Of a stretch of 64,000 bases of DNA, positions 48,998 to 59,704 are shown piece by piece. A model generated the notes under the pieces. It was not told the origin of the DNA, did not search any database, and was given only the letters and a program-made list of their open reading frames with translations. Position numbers and translations under genes: made by a program. The stretch is from contig ML681991.1 in NCBI GenBank assembly GCA_007922195.1, positions 43,292,905 to 43,356,904 on the forward strand, in the 5' to 3' direction. How positions within the stretch are numbered: the stretch's first letter is position 1; each line of letters opens with the position of its first letter. The stretch comes from Podocnemis expansa. Its lineage: Eukaryota > Chordata > Testudines > Podocnemididae.

Positions 48998-51900
48998 CTG
49001 GAAGAGAAAAAGGAGTTGTCAGTACACAGCACCACCCCCAGTGCCCCGGCCCTGCTCCCAGAAGCCTGTGCCTCTAGCAGAGGATGCTATAGACAAGCAT
49101 CCTGCATCCCCCTACCACTCAGGACACTCCCTGGTGTGGCCAAGGGTCTGATTCATGTGCTGGGAGCCACCCCATTGCCAATGGAGTGCCAGCCCTCGCA
49201 GGGAAGGGGATGAACACATCCAGGATCAGTGCTGGTGAGGAGCTGAGGCAGAGCCAGCTAGTGTGGTGCTCTTGGCTCACCAGGAGTGGTACTCATGGCA
49301 TCTCCAGATGGGATTCACCATCAATTCCCATGCACCAGGGACACTCCATTCTGGGGTGACAGCCAGCCCCAGGCTCTGCACAACGGGACGCCCTTGTGCA
49401 GAGAACCAGTGCAAGCAGAGGGACTGGAGCTGGGGGCAGGTCATACCCCAACTCCAAATGCAGTCAGCCGGGGCCCTATCCCCTTCCCACCTAAAGCCAG
49501 CTGTGCCCACACAGGCTCTGTTCCAGCCCCATCACAACCAGCTGCCGGCATATTCCCTTTCAGACCAGCTCCTCGGCTCCTTCCTTTAGGCTCAGATGCT
49601 GGGACAGTTGGTGTTTCTTCCAATTTAGTGCTAGCAAAGCCACTCAGTTATTGCCTCTGGAGACCCGGTATGGCACACTCCATGCTTCCCTGCCAGCTCT
49701 CCATTCATAGATCATGGCAGGCTGGGCTGCAGGATGTCCATCATGAAGGAGATTGGATGACACACCTGTGTCCCTTGGGCTAGACCAGGGCTCTCCAAAC
49801 TACAGCCCACTGGCAGGTCTGAGAAGGGGCCCAGGGGGTCAGGAAGCTGGCTGGTGGGATGGGAAAAGGGCCCAGGGAGCGAGCAGGCAGGCACGGTCGG
49901 GGTCTGACCCACTAGTAATTAAGTAAAAGCAGATTCAGCCCTCAGGTGAAAAAGTTTGGAGACCCCTAGATGAGACTGTGCAGTGGCAGTCAAAAAAGCT
50001 AATGGGGTTATCTATCCCTTTCCTAATGTTTGCTAAAACACTAATTACACCACCACTAATAGACAGATCCATAGCATGTCCACAGCTTGAGAACAACACA
50101 CAGTTCTGGTCACCTCCTCTCAAAGAAGTAGTATAGAGAAGGGCAATAAAAATGATCAGGGGTATAGAACAGCTTCCATATAAGAGATTAAAAAGATCAG
50201 TGTGGAAAAAGAAACAACCCAGGGGGGATAAGACGGAGGTCTATAAAATCACGATTGGGGTGGAGAAAGTGAACCAGGAAGTGTTATTTACCCCTTCACA
50301 TAACACAAGAATAATTGGGCGAGTCCTGCAAAGTAACAGGCTGGTTTAAAACAAATACAAAGACATGCTTCTTAACACACCAGAGGCCAAAAGTATAACT
50401 GGGTGAACAAAGAATAAGACAAATTCCTGGTCTATTAGCCAAGATGGTCAGGGATAGAGCAGTGTGCCCCTGGCAATGCTAACCCTTACTGCTACAAGCT
50501 GGGACTGGGCAACAGGGGAATGGACTCCCTGATAATTGCCCTGTTCTGTAAATTCCTCTGAAGTGCCTGGCCCTGGCCACTGTCAGAAGACATGAACCAA
50601 TGATCTGACCCAGTACAGCCATCCTTATGAAACAGCAGAGAGATGTCCCTCAGCATCGACAGCTCTCTCAGGATCTGGTGCTCTTCGCAAAGCCCCAACT
50701 CCTGGAGTCATGAGATTAGAGGAGAAGCCGGGCCCATACATCTAGCCCTTGTGGCTGCAGAGAAAAGATGGAAAGTGGGACCCACCCACTGCAACCTAAA
50801 GGCTCATAACCCAAATGTCACTGAAGCAGAACACTGGCTGTCTACACTGACAAAATTAATTCAAAATAGTTATTTCAAAATAAACTATTTTGAATTAGCA
50901 CTATTTCAAATTTATTATTTTGAATTAGGAGTCCTATAAAGACTCTCTAATTTGAAATAAAATAGTTTTTTCAAATCAGAGAGTCTTCACTAGACTCTCT
51001 ACTTCAAAATAGGGGAAGGCAGGCAAAAGACTAGGGCCATTATTTCAAAATAAGCCTATTCCATGGCTTAGAATGGCTTATTTCAAAATAATTATTTTGA
51101 GTTAAGTGCTATTTAAAAATAAAAGCAGGTTTTATTATTTAGAAATAGCACTTTGTTATTTTGAAACAACAAAATGCCTGCATGGACAGGAAAAAAGTTA
51201 TTTTGAAATAACTTTTAAGTGTAGACATACCCCCTATTAAAAAACAAAACAAACAAAACTAAACAAACCACTCTTCCTGATTCTTAAGCCAGCCTTGAGC
51301 TTTTTGAGCAGCTGCCGTTGGTACTGATACATTCCCCTGGCCTAGGTCATGCTGTTTGGCAATGGCCATGTCAAAGTCTCCTAGTCCACATCTCAGGAAG
51401 GGAGGTGGGGTAAATGCATCTTGAGCTGCTATCCGATTACCTGGATTGCAGTCCCTGGGGCTGAGCTGACCACAAAGGGAGCTCCTTGCAGCCTACAGTG
51501 CCGGACTGACCCCAGACAGACAGCAAGGCTCTTTGACCATGACACACAGTCAAGGGGCATTTCTTGGTACAACCCCCAGCCCAGCCACCTTCTGCCACAC
51601 CCCAGCCACAAGAAGCATCACACTCAGCCAGCTAAAGGGTATTTCTGGCAGACCTCAGGGGCATCCAGCACTTACCCCATCCTCCCACATTTGCCCCTGT
51701 GCCAAGGGCCCTGGCAGGGCCACTGGGTTTGCACGCAGTCACAGCCGCCAGTCCAGTCTCCCTTCTTGTTAGATTTATCCAGCTATTAGCCAGATGGGCA
51801 GGAATCACTGCCTGCCAGAGGCTGGGAATGGCTAACAGGATGGAACATGATGATTCCCTGGGTTTTTAGTTCCCCCGAAGCACCTAGTGCTGACCATGGT

Positions 51901-53236
51901 CAGAGGACAGGACACTGGGTTAAGATGGACCATTGATTGATCTGATGGTGACCAGCATGGCTGTTCTTATGTTCCACATCTAGGCTGTCTTACTCTCTTC
52001 CCACAGCCTCTGGGTGCACCACAACAGCCCTGAAACCACTGCCTCTTACTGTAGACCTGGGGCAGGCCCAAGGCACGGGGACTCTAAGGGTAACCCTCCT
52101 TCATGAAGCATCAAACAAGGCTGGCCACTAGAGGGCCAAGGAAGGGACTAGCCCAGGGGTCATCAACACAAAAGAGAAGAACCCTTTTTAATCCCCCCCC
52201 CCCCCAATAAACAAGTGTTTTGAGAGCTACAATGGATGCAACCTCTTATTTGGGGGTGGTGGAAGCTGGGGCAGGGTACCTCCCACAGGGTCCCCTGGCA
52301 GGGGGTACTGGAGCCTCAAACCAGGGGCAGGACCCCTGCTAATGGCAGAGGGGAACCTGGAGCCTGGCATGGGCCACCTGCTCAATCCCCCGGTGGCAAG
52401 GGTGGATACCAGAGCCAGGAGCGGACACCCCTCAGGGTCTCTAGGTAGCAGTAGCGCCCAGAAGCCAGGAGCCACAAGGAGGCAGCTAAAAAGCTGCATA
52501 CCACTCCAGAGCTACAGGTTGCAGACCCCTGGACTAGCCTGCTGGCATGACCTTTCTATCAAGCGCCCATTCCCATCTCTAACTGTGCCACATCTTGGGC
52601 AGAAGCCATGTCCTAGACAGCTGCAGTCATCACCACTGACCCTCAGATGCACTCACCAGCTTTGCCACCCCAAATGGGGCAGATCGACTAGCAGTCAATG
52701 CCCAAAAAGTGACACCTTCTGCAGGTCCCAATGCATGGAGAGAGACACGCATCATCTGGATGCTGCCTTTTCATGGTTGCTAAAGATGCCCAACCACAGC
52801 CTCTTCTTGGCCCAGGACCCTCAGAGGCTGTGATAACACATGATGATTGGCAGCGATAGCCAGAGGGGCTGGGATCTCCCGTCCCTTGGGAAGGGACATT
52901 CCAGAGCAACACCCCTTGGACAATCAGCACCACTGCAAATGCAAGGACCAGCCGTGCCAACCCACTCTGTCCCCGTGGGTGGTTACAAAGCACTTCCTCC
53001 AGCACAGGTGCAGACTGGGGAGGGATGCGAACCATGGAGTGGATGGCCAGCGGCTTCTTAAACAGATTTTCAGTTTGGACTTTGGGGTCTAGCCAAGCAC
53101 CAAAGGACCAACTGTAAAGGCACGTCACTACTCACCAGGGACTGACACCTTCTAAAGCTCTCATGCAGATAGAGCTGTTTAGGTAATGGACCCGCACCAG
53201 TTTTAGCCTCCTTGCTGCTCTTCTGGAGGTTTCCAT
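48484..53236 (-). CDS. CITED1: CBP/p300-interacting transactivator 1
   Basis: The CDS joins 53236-53136 to 48997-48484. Exon 2 ends in two bases of a codon (CCC TG|gtgagt) and exon 3 begins with one (cttccag|G), so the join restores a Trp codon, giving 204 codons. The protein has [34 protein letters not shown] (the CITED conserved region 1) and the acidic C-terminal domain [20 protein letters not shown], then [19 protein letters not shown]. That domain binds the CH1/TAZ1 region of CBP/p300. CITED1 is a nuclear non-DNA-binding co-regulator used with SMAD4, TFAP2 and oestrogen receptor. The N-terminal 34 residues differ from mammals; a second in-frame ATG at codon 25 would give 180 residues and may be the real start. 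Same strand and order as RPS4X-CITED1 in mammals. C-terminal exon certain; exon 2 inferred from splice sites and phase. Confidence 0.93.
49795..49972. mobile_element. hAT-like element with minisatellite-type core (CITED1 intron 2)
   Basis: Ends cagggctctccaaactac and agtttggagacccctag are inverted repeats, but flanks match at only about five of eight bases. The core (ggcccagggggtcaggaagc, ggcccagggagcgagcaggc) resembles the unit of the minisatellite at 39740-40435. Confidence 0.55.
49975..50640 (+). mobile_element. Old CR1/L3-like LINE 3' end (CITED1 intron 2)
   Basis: Diagnostic 3' text in order: agaagggcaataaaaatgat, then ggaggtctataaaatcacga, then gaagtgttatttaccccttc, then gtctattagccaagatggtc, then ggccactgtcagaagacatg, then tgatctgacccagtacagcc. 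No open frame remains. Confidence 0.78.
50836..51233. mobile_element. Palindromic 'TTTCGAAATAA'-type element (CITED1 intron 2)
   Basis: Ends ggctgtctacact and agtgtagacatacc are inverted repeats. Nearly the whole interior is made of TATTTCAAAATAA-like short palindromes. No coding frame. Confidence 0.7.
51780..51975 (+). mobile_element. Old CR1/L3-like LINE 3' tip (CITED1 intron 2)
   Basis: The same 3' tip as the copy ending at 50640: agctattagccagatgggca, then gccagaggctgggaatggct, then gaccatggtcagaggacagg, then catggctgttcttatg. Confidence 0.75.
52154..52531. mobile_element. hAT-type element with perfect 8-bp target duplication (CITED1 intron 2)
   Basis: The flanks GACTAGCC (52146-52153) and GACTAGCC (52532-52539) are identical. 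The ends caggggtcatcaaca and aggttgcagacccctg are inverted repeats. 378 bp, a C run near 52193-52205, no transposase frame. Confidence 0.9.
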
Positions 53237-53260
53237 TTTAAGAGCAGCAGTAAAACCACC
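53136..53260 (-). CDS. CITED1: CITED1 exon 2 (predicted), CDS 53236-53136
   Basis: Acceptor ctttccttgcatctcag ends at 53261 and donor CCCTG|gtgagt at 53136. The first 24 bases are 5' UTR; the ATG at 53236 opens 33 codons ([20 protein letters not shown], then [13 protein letters not shown]) plus two bases. The phase matches exon 3. [17 protein letters not shown] resembles the mammalian RPALD...NQEMSS segment loosely, so this is probable, not proven. Confidence 0.62.
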
Positions 53261-53840
53261 CTGAGATGCAAGGAAAGTCAGGCTGAAACCCACAAGGCAC
53301 AGCAGCAGCGAGGGCGGGATACAAGTGGAGGCAGGCAGGAGTGCCTAGCTGGGACTTCAGAGCCCCAGGGCCCACTGAAATGCCAGCTCGTGGGTGTCAG
53401 GTGGGGCAGGTATGCGAGTGTGCCTCAAACACAGGGTGTGAAGGAAGAAGTGTGGTTCCTGGCAGTGCAAGAAAAGTAAGAAGAGCTCCGTCCCTCCCCA
53501 CAGGTTTGCTGGAGCACACTTGTAACCATACTTCTTCACCACTAGCAGGCACAGAACAGCCCACACCACTTTAGCGGGAGGAGACTCATTAGTAGCTGTA
53601 CAGGGTTTATGACACACAGCTAGGCAATTCTGATTCCCATCTAGCACAGGCGCCTGTAATCAGCTTCAATACACATGGGCTTCCAATATCACCCCTGAAA
53701 AGTCTCTTCCCATAGCAAAGTGTGGCACTGGAAGCCAGGGCTAGAGCCGCTCATATTCCAAAGCAGTACCCATGTTACTATGAACCCAGGATCATCCTAC
53801 CAGGAGGCAAAAAAAAGACAGCACACTGAAGTGGTTAAAG

Positions 53841-54029
53841 ATGGTTGCCAACATTTTCTCTGTCCTGGCACACCTTGCTACCTTTAATTAATTTAAGGCA
53901 CACCACCATATAGTTTCCAAATGAACTCATGAATATCTACGAGCCAATCCAAAGCTCTGAGTAGCTTTTCAAAAAGTTTTGTGGCACACCTGCTCAGGCC
54001 TGCCATGGCACACCGGCTGGGAAACACTG
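53841..54029 (-). mobile_element. hAT-type element, 'cagtgtttcccaaccagtgtgcc' family, copy 2 (CITED1 intron 1)
   Basis: Reverse orientation relative to 38151. The right end is ggctgggaaacactg. Flanks ggttaaag and ggttaggg agree at six of eight bases. Confidence 0.78.
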
Positions 54030-54877
54030 GGTTAGGGCATGAGCCAAGTCAGGGATCTGGGGCCATTTTAGGCCTCCTGGTTCTCTGAGGGGGTGCCTGT
54101 GCCTAGCACTGCCATAGATACCCCCAGATGAGCCATGCTGCCCACCCCTGCCTCAGGTTCCCCATTGGGGGAAGGCAATGCCCACTTTGCTACATTGCAA
54201 GGGACTGCTCTTCAGGCAGCAGGGAAGGAGGTGCTGGAGTTGCCGGATGTCTAAAGCAGGTTTCACACTGGGGGGCAATCTGGTGTCACTCACCCACCCC
54301 TTAACATCCTAGAGGTGGGAAATGGATGGTGTCCCGTGCCCCCCCCCGCCCCCTTCAGGGCCCCAGCCGTGAACACAGCGGGATCTCGAGCCCCCTCCCC
54401 GGATCGCCCAGCCCGGGTGCCTCCCTCCAGCCCCAAACCGAGACACAAGCTGTTCCCTCCACGCTGCGCACATGCACACAAGTTGTGAAGCCCCCCACCC
54501 CCAAACTAAAGTCTGCACCAAAAAACATTCAACAGTGCGAACATTTGACGCTACTTCAAGAAAGCTGTTTCAAGGAGCACGTTTGCAATAAGATTTTGGA
54601 AAGTATAAAATCATTTCCACCACCGTACCAAAAGAAAGCGAATATATTATGTGCATCCTACACCCTTGCAAGTCTGACCCCACTCACTGGAATGATGAGC
54701 ACAGATTTGGACAGCGGCTCCGAAAACCCGCACGAAAGCAATGCGGGGCGCACACAGCCTACACGGCATTGGAGGGAACATTGGCCCCGAGCCGCCCCTG
54801 GGGTCCCGGCCCCCTTCCCTCCCGCGCCCGGCTCGGGGTGCGCGCTCCCAGCCGGGGCTGAGTCCCGCCGCGCTCAC

Positions 54878-55005
54878 CTCTCGCCGGCCCCCAGGCAGCG
54901 GCTGCTCCGGGGCCCCTTCGCCGCCCAGCCCGCGCCCCTCGGCAAACGGGCGGGAGTCGAGGCACCCACAGCCCGACCCGCCCCGCGCGCCGCTCCCGAG
55001 CCTCT
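54878..55005 (-). other. CITED1: CITED1 exon 1, non-coding (predicted)
   Basis: The 3' edge is a strong donor (GGCGAGAG|gtgagc on the minus strand, GT at 54877-54876). The 5' edge is placed about 25-30 bases past the TATA box. A non-coding first exon matches the three-exon plan of mammalian CITED1. Confidence 0.5.
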
Positions 55006-55030
55006 GCCGGCCGCGCCGCGCCGCGCGCCC

Positions 55031-55038
55031 CTTTATAG
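55031..55038 (-). promoter_or_regulatory. CITED1: CITED1 TATA box
   Basis: On the minus strand ggctataaagggg stands in GC-rich sequence inside the CpG island, with a splice donor about 150 bases downstream. Transcription would begin near 55005. Confidence 0.6.
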
Positions 55039-55176
55039 CCGCCCCGCCGCTTGCAAAACGTGGCGGGATCCGTGGAGCGGGACGGTGCCCTGCCCCTCCT
55101 GGGGGGCCTTCCCCAGCTCCCTGCCCGGGACACCCGGTCCCACAGCTCGAGGGAGTGCAAGCCAGCCTGAGAAGGG

Positions 55177-56290
55177 TTAGGGGTCTCAAACTCAAATCCC
55201 CACAAGAGGGGTAGTGTGAGAGCCACACCACTGAAACCTTTCTGTGCAACAATATTGCAATCCTGTCATTGCAGGCTGCAGGGAACAGCCTTAGGGGCCA
55301 CAGGCCATGTGTTTGCGACCCCGGGGTTAGGGGGAGACCTTTGTTGGGAGCAGATGACCCACCAGCTGCTCTTTGTGGGAGGGCCTGCAACTTTGTCTGA
55401 AGCAGGGGTCTCCCGTGGGCCACATGTGGCCCCTAAAGCTGCAGCCCGCCACGACACTATCATTACCGATATTTGCAATGTCGTTGTATGGAAAGGTTTC
55501 AGTGGTGTGGCCCTTGGGCTAACATACTAGTCCTCATGTAGCCCTGGACTAGTCTTCATGTGGCCCTTGTGGGGATTTGAGTTTGAGACCACTGCCCTAA
55601 GGTCATGCACAAGGCGAGAACCCCCTTCTGACACAGCTGCATTGCTGTCACCCCGTCTGTGTGTGTTTGTGTGGAGAGGAACAGAGGAACTGCCAGAGTG
55701 GCTCAGATTCAAGGTCCCCAAATGCTTCAGAGCAGGGGTCTCAAACTCAAACCAGCGCAAGGGCCGCATGAGGACCTGCACGTTAGCCTGAGGGCTGCAC
55801 CACTGAAACCTTTTCATACAATGATATTGCAAATATTGGTAAGGAATGCATCACTGGGAGATGCAGGAAATAGCTTCAGGGGCCGCATGTGGCCCACAGG
55901 CCGTGTGTTTGAGAGCCCTGGGTTAGGGGCAGACCTTTGCTGGGAGCAGATGATCCACCAGCTGCTTTTTGTGTGAGGGCCTGCACCTTTCTCTGAACCA
56001 GGGGTCTCAAACACACAGTCTGCAACAACACTATTGTTACCAATATCTGCAATACTGTTGTATGAAAAGGTTTCAGTGGTGCAGCCCTCAGGCTTACGTA
56101 CTAGTCCTCATGCGGCCCTTGTGGTGGTTTGAGTTTGAGACCCCTGCTCTGAAGCATCTGGGGACCTTGAATCTGAGCCATTCTGGCAATTCTTCTGTTC
56201 CTATCCCAGCAAACGCACACAGACGGGGTGACAGCAATGCGGCTGTGTGAGAAGGGGGTTCTCGCCTTGTGCGTGACATTTGGCAGGACA
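55177..56290. repeat. Fold-back array of four hAT copies upstream of CITED1
   Basis: Four copies of the 'ggggtctcaaactcaaat' hAT family alternate in orientation: plus at about 55180-55322, minus at 55402-55600, plus at 55735-55920, minus at 55998-56150. Each plus/minus pair encloses a related spacer of about 75 bp (cagacctttgctgggagcag, then gatgatccaccagctgcttt). A further segment of about 130 bp (55604-55733, aggcgagaacccccttctga) recurs inverted at 56150-56280. The right part is thus one palindrome with arms of roughly 280-315 bp around a short spacer. Confidence 0.85.
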
Positions 56291-56884
56291 AAAGCCCAGG
56301 CATTTCCATCACCCACATCAGCCTTTAACTCAGCCTGAAGCCAGCAAGGATTCTGCATATTCCTTGCTCCCCTGAATGCAAACTAGTGCAGTCACAGGTT
56401 GCCAGCTCTCCTGATCTCTCAGGAGCCCCACACCCCCAGGATGTGGTTTTTCTGAAAGTCCCAGCTCTTGGAGTTATGTGATCACAGGAGACTCAGACTA
56501 CATTGTTTTTCAAGTAAGTTTCTAGCACTAAGCTGAGATACCAGAAGGCAAGTACAAGGAACCCAACACTGACTGTTTAACAGCTCACCATTTTAAAGCC
56601 TAATTCATGAGTTTGGGAGCCTGACTCACATTTTTTGAATGACTGGATTGGCATTGCTGCCTTTGCTCCTACATCTCTCCTCCTCATGTTTGCTCTTTTT
56701 AGCTACTTGAAAGGTGACCTGTAAAGAATGCTAGAATGTCTAAAGAATGACCTGTAAAGAACAGGGAGCATGTCCTTTGTTAATCTTCAGAAGGAAGACC
56801 AGGAAAGTTTTATTTGAAGTTTTACTTTCCGTGTTTGTTTTCTACTTTACAACTTGTCTCTACAAGGAGTTGTGCTGGAATATC

Positions 56885-57386
56885 TATTCCTGATTAACCA
56901 TTCCTGATTAGTGCAAAAAACCTAGCTGGCTTCAAAACTGAGCTTGATAAATTTATGGAGAGGATAGTATGATGGGACAGCCTAGTTTGGCCGTTGATTG
57001 ACTGATTATTGACTACTGGTGACAGATATGCCAGTGGCCTGAGATGGGAAGTTTGATGGGGTAGTTTCTGAGTTATTACTGAGAATTCTTCCTTGGTAGT
57101 CTGGCTGGCGAGTCTTGCCCACATGCTCCAAGTTTATCTACTTGCTATATTTGGGGGTCAGGAAGGAATCTTCCCCTGCAGCAGATTACAAAGGCTTTGG
57201 GAGCCTGACTTATTTGCTAGTAGATTCACTGTACTTTTAAGTCTTTAAGCTATGGTTTGAGGATTTTATAACTCAGTCACAGGTTAGAGGTTTATTACAG
57301 GAGTGGCTGGATGAGGTTCTGTGGCCTGTGCAGTGCAGGAGGTCAGACTAGGTGATCATATTAGTTCTTTCTGACCTTAGAGTCTA
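56885..57386 (+). mobile_element. CR1-family LINE 3' end, cut by a palindromic element
   Basis: Typical 3' text: aaactgagcttgataaattt, then gggtcaggaaggaatcttcc, then ggatgaggttctgtggcctg, then ggaggtcagactaggtgatc, then tctgaccttagagtctatg. The element at 57387 starts inside its terminal agtctatg. Confidence 0.75.
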
Positions 57387-57888
57387 TGGCTATATCCACA
57401 CTTAGGCAGTTAAATCGATTTAATAAAATTGCTATAAAAATCATTAAATCAATTTAAATTAAATTGGTTTAACATGTTCCCACTAGAAACTCAAATCGAA
57501 CTAGCATGTCCATGGACAGAACTTGCTAGTTCAATTAGGAGACGGGCACCATGGTAAGTGTGGCAAGATGGCCCCCTAGAAGGGCCATGCCCCCACCCAA
57601 TATATAGAAAAAGGACAGCACCCCGAGGAGAAGAGCAAAAGTGTTAAAGTGAAATAACAGTTAAATCGAAATAACACATCCACACTGCATTATTTTGAAA
57701 TAACAGTTTCAATTTAACCATCATTTGATATAATACTAGGTTTTATTATATCAAAATGACTTTCCTTATTGCGAGATAAGGGAGCTCCTTATCTCAGTAT
57801 AAGGAAACATAGTGTGGACCTGCAATCTTTTAAATTGAAATAATCTGCATTATTTCGATTTTAAGACCGTGTTGTGGACATACCGCAT
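57387..57888. mobile_element. Palindromic 'TTTCGAAATAA'-type element, inserted at a CR1 end
   Basis: GAGTCTA is present at both sides (57380-57386 and 57889-57895). Ends tggctatatccacac and gttgtggacatacc are imperfect inverted repeats. The core atggccccctagaagggcca and cccaatatatagaaaaagga matches 47140-47619. Confidence 0.72.
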
Positions 57889-57895
57889 GAGTCTA

Positions 57896-58811
57896 ATGAC
57901 AGCAGATTTAGCTAATCTGTAATAAGGCACTCATTTCAGAATAAAAGCATCCACACGTTAACCAGGCACAGCTAATCTGCTTCAAATTCACCCCCTCCCT
58001 TATTCCAGATTAATTTTCACGTGTAAACCTTTAGAAATAACAGTAATGTCGTCTTGTCTTTGCCAGAGAATTGCCAGTAAATCCCTAAGGTGTTTATTGT
58101 GAGTATTTAGTGCGGTAGTTGAAGGACTGAAAGCACTGAATCTTCAGCAAAGGCAAAATATTCCTCAGCCTCTGAAGCTAAAATAGGTGTTACCAAAAAT
58201 CAAAGTATTTTAAACAGCACTCTCAGTAGCACAATTTTCTCATTTACACTAGGTCTCCACTCACACACTCTTCTGGCAGACACAGGAACAGAATTTCTAA
58301 TGTAAAAAACCAAGAGGGAAAAAATAACCATCTTTTTAGGGAAAAAAACCAAAACAAAACAAAAAATTCAGGTCTCCCTTTTAGTTACTGTTGTCCTCTC
58401 CAGCAATGCCATTAACTTTGAAAGACAATCCCACAGTACTGAGCAAAAGAGTCTGAAAGTTTTCAAAGGCCCTTGTTGTTTTATTTTGGCTGGGTTCTTC
58501 AGAAAGGTTCCATGCAAGGCTGAGGCCAGATTTTCACCAGAGCACTGCTGTTTGTACAGCACCTAGCGCAATGGGTTTCTGGTTCTTGAGGATGGCTGTT
58601 CGACACTGCATTAATAACTAGTTATTATTGTTAATAAAAAGACATGCTGGTGCAGAGCAAGGTTGAAACTCTGACCCTTATTTATCTCGGGACATGGCCC
58701 CTGACATGGCTTGCTCTCTGAGGAGGACTGGTTGTGACTTCAGGCAGGTGCAAAATGTCTTAATGCCTCTGGTAGTGCTGGTGTGCAATTGCACCCATCC
58801 TCTTGGCCTTG
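57896..58811. other. Intergenic, no gene recognised
   Basis: A/T-rich sequence with an A-rich run near 58340-58366. Nothing else supported. Confidence 0.4.
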
Positions 58812-58819
58812 ACATAGAC

Positions 58820-59028
58820 CAGTGTTTCCCAACCAGTGTGCCATGGCGTACAGGGGTGTGACCTCAGGCCTGAGCAGGTGTGCCACAGAATTTTTAGAAA
58901 AACTACTCAGAGTTCAGGATTGGCTCGTAGATATTCATGAGTTTATTTGGAGACTATATGGTGGTGTACCTCAAAATAATTAAAGGAATCAAGGTATGCC
59001 ATGGCAGAGAAAAGGTTGTGAACCACTG
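58820..59028 (+). mobile_element. hAT-type element, 'cagtgtttcccaaccagtgtgcc' family, copy 3
   Basis: Ends cagtgtttcccaaccagtg and ggttgtgaaccactg. Flanks acatagac (58812-58819) and agatagac (59029-59036) agree at seven of eight bases. Confidence 0.85.
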
Positions 59029-59374
59029 AGATAGACTCTCATTCCCTTCACTGCTCCTGGAGGACCCTCGTTTTCCCTCTGTCCGTGGTTCATGTGACTC
59101 ACAGCAATTTCTCTGTTACCTCTGACTGGGTGTTTCCACAGGCGAGGGCAGTGTCTTGGCAGAGAAAGGACAGATATTTGCTGGCTTTCAGCTGTGATTG
59201 TCTCTTCTCAGAGTTGCTGCTGGAGTTGACTTTGGTTTGGAGTGGCTGCCACAGCACTGGGTTTGTTCCTTTCACCTTTCACAGGCACGTAGAAATTGTT
59301 GGACCAGTTCAGATCCCAACCAAAGGTCCCGTCTTGTCTCTGACAGTGATCAGTGCTTTTTGTACAGGCTTGTG

Positions 59375-59465
59375 TGAACACTTAAAGACTAACAGATTTA
59401 TTTTTTACATGAGCTTTTGTGGGAGGATTTTCTCCCACAAAAGCTCATGCAAAAAATAGATCTGT
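59375..59465. repeat. Penelope 3' tips in a tight palindrome
   Basis: Left arm acttaaagactaacagattt, then catgagcttttgtgggag; right arm ctcccacaaaagctcatgc, then aaatagatctgttag. They are near-perfect inverted repeats separated by only a few bases (gatttt), with 3' ends outward. Confidence 0.75.
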
Positions 59466-59700
59466 TAGGCTATGTCCCCACATACATCATTATTTCGAAA
59501 TAACCCATTTCAAAATGAGTTATTTCAAAATAAAGTCCTTATTTCGAAATAAATTAATTCGAATTAACAGTTTTTTAATTCGAATTAAGGGAAAATCTGC
59601 TTTCGAAATAGCTGTTGTTTCGAAATGGTTATTTCGAAACAAGGCCGTTTGGACATATTGTTTTGAAACAATGGTGTTGTTTCGAAACAACGTGTCCGAA
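59466..59700. mobile_element. Palindromic 'TTTCGAAATAA'-type element, right end lost
   Basis: Starts ggctatgtccccacatac after TTA and contains many perfect TATTTCGAAATAA-like palindromes, but the right terminus does not match the left. It abuts the Penelope palindrome directly. Confidence 0.65.
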
Positions 59701-59704
59701 TGGA

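Larger units (their letters stand above)
54330..55160. promoter_or_regulatory. CpG island over the CITED1 promoter
   Basis: Very high CG density, highest at 54800-55070. Frames on both strands are open here only because stop codons are rare in GC-rich DNA. Confidence 0.8.

Noticed and set aside
54326..55423. Open frames of 258-284 codons over the CITED1 promoter region
   Set aside because: Same CpG-island artefact; they run across the TATA box, exon 1 and repeat sequence, and the proteins are compositionally biased.
55558..56358. Open frames repeated on both strands
   Set aside because: They are readings of the fold-back hAT array; their mutual similarity reflects the inverted repeats.
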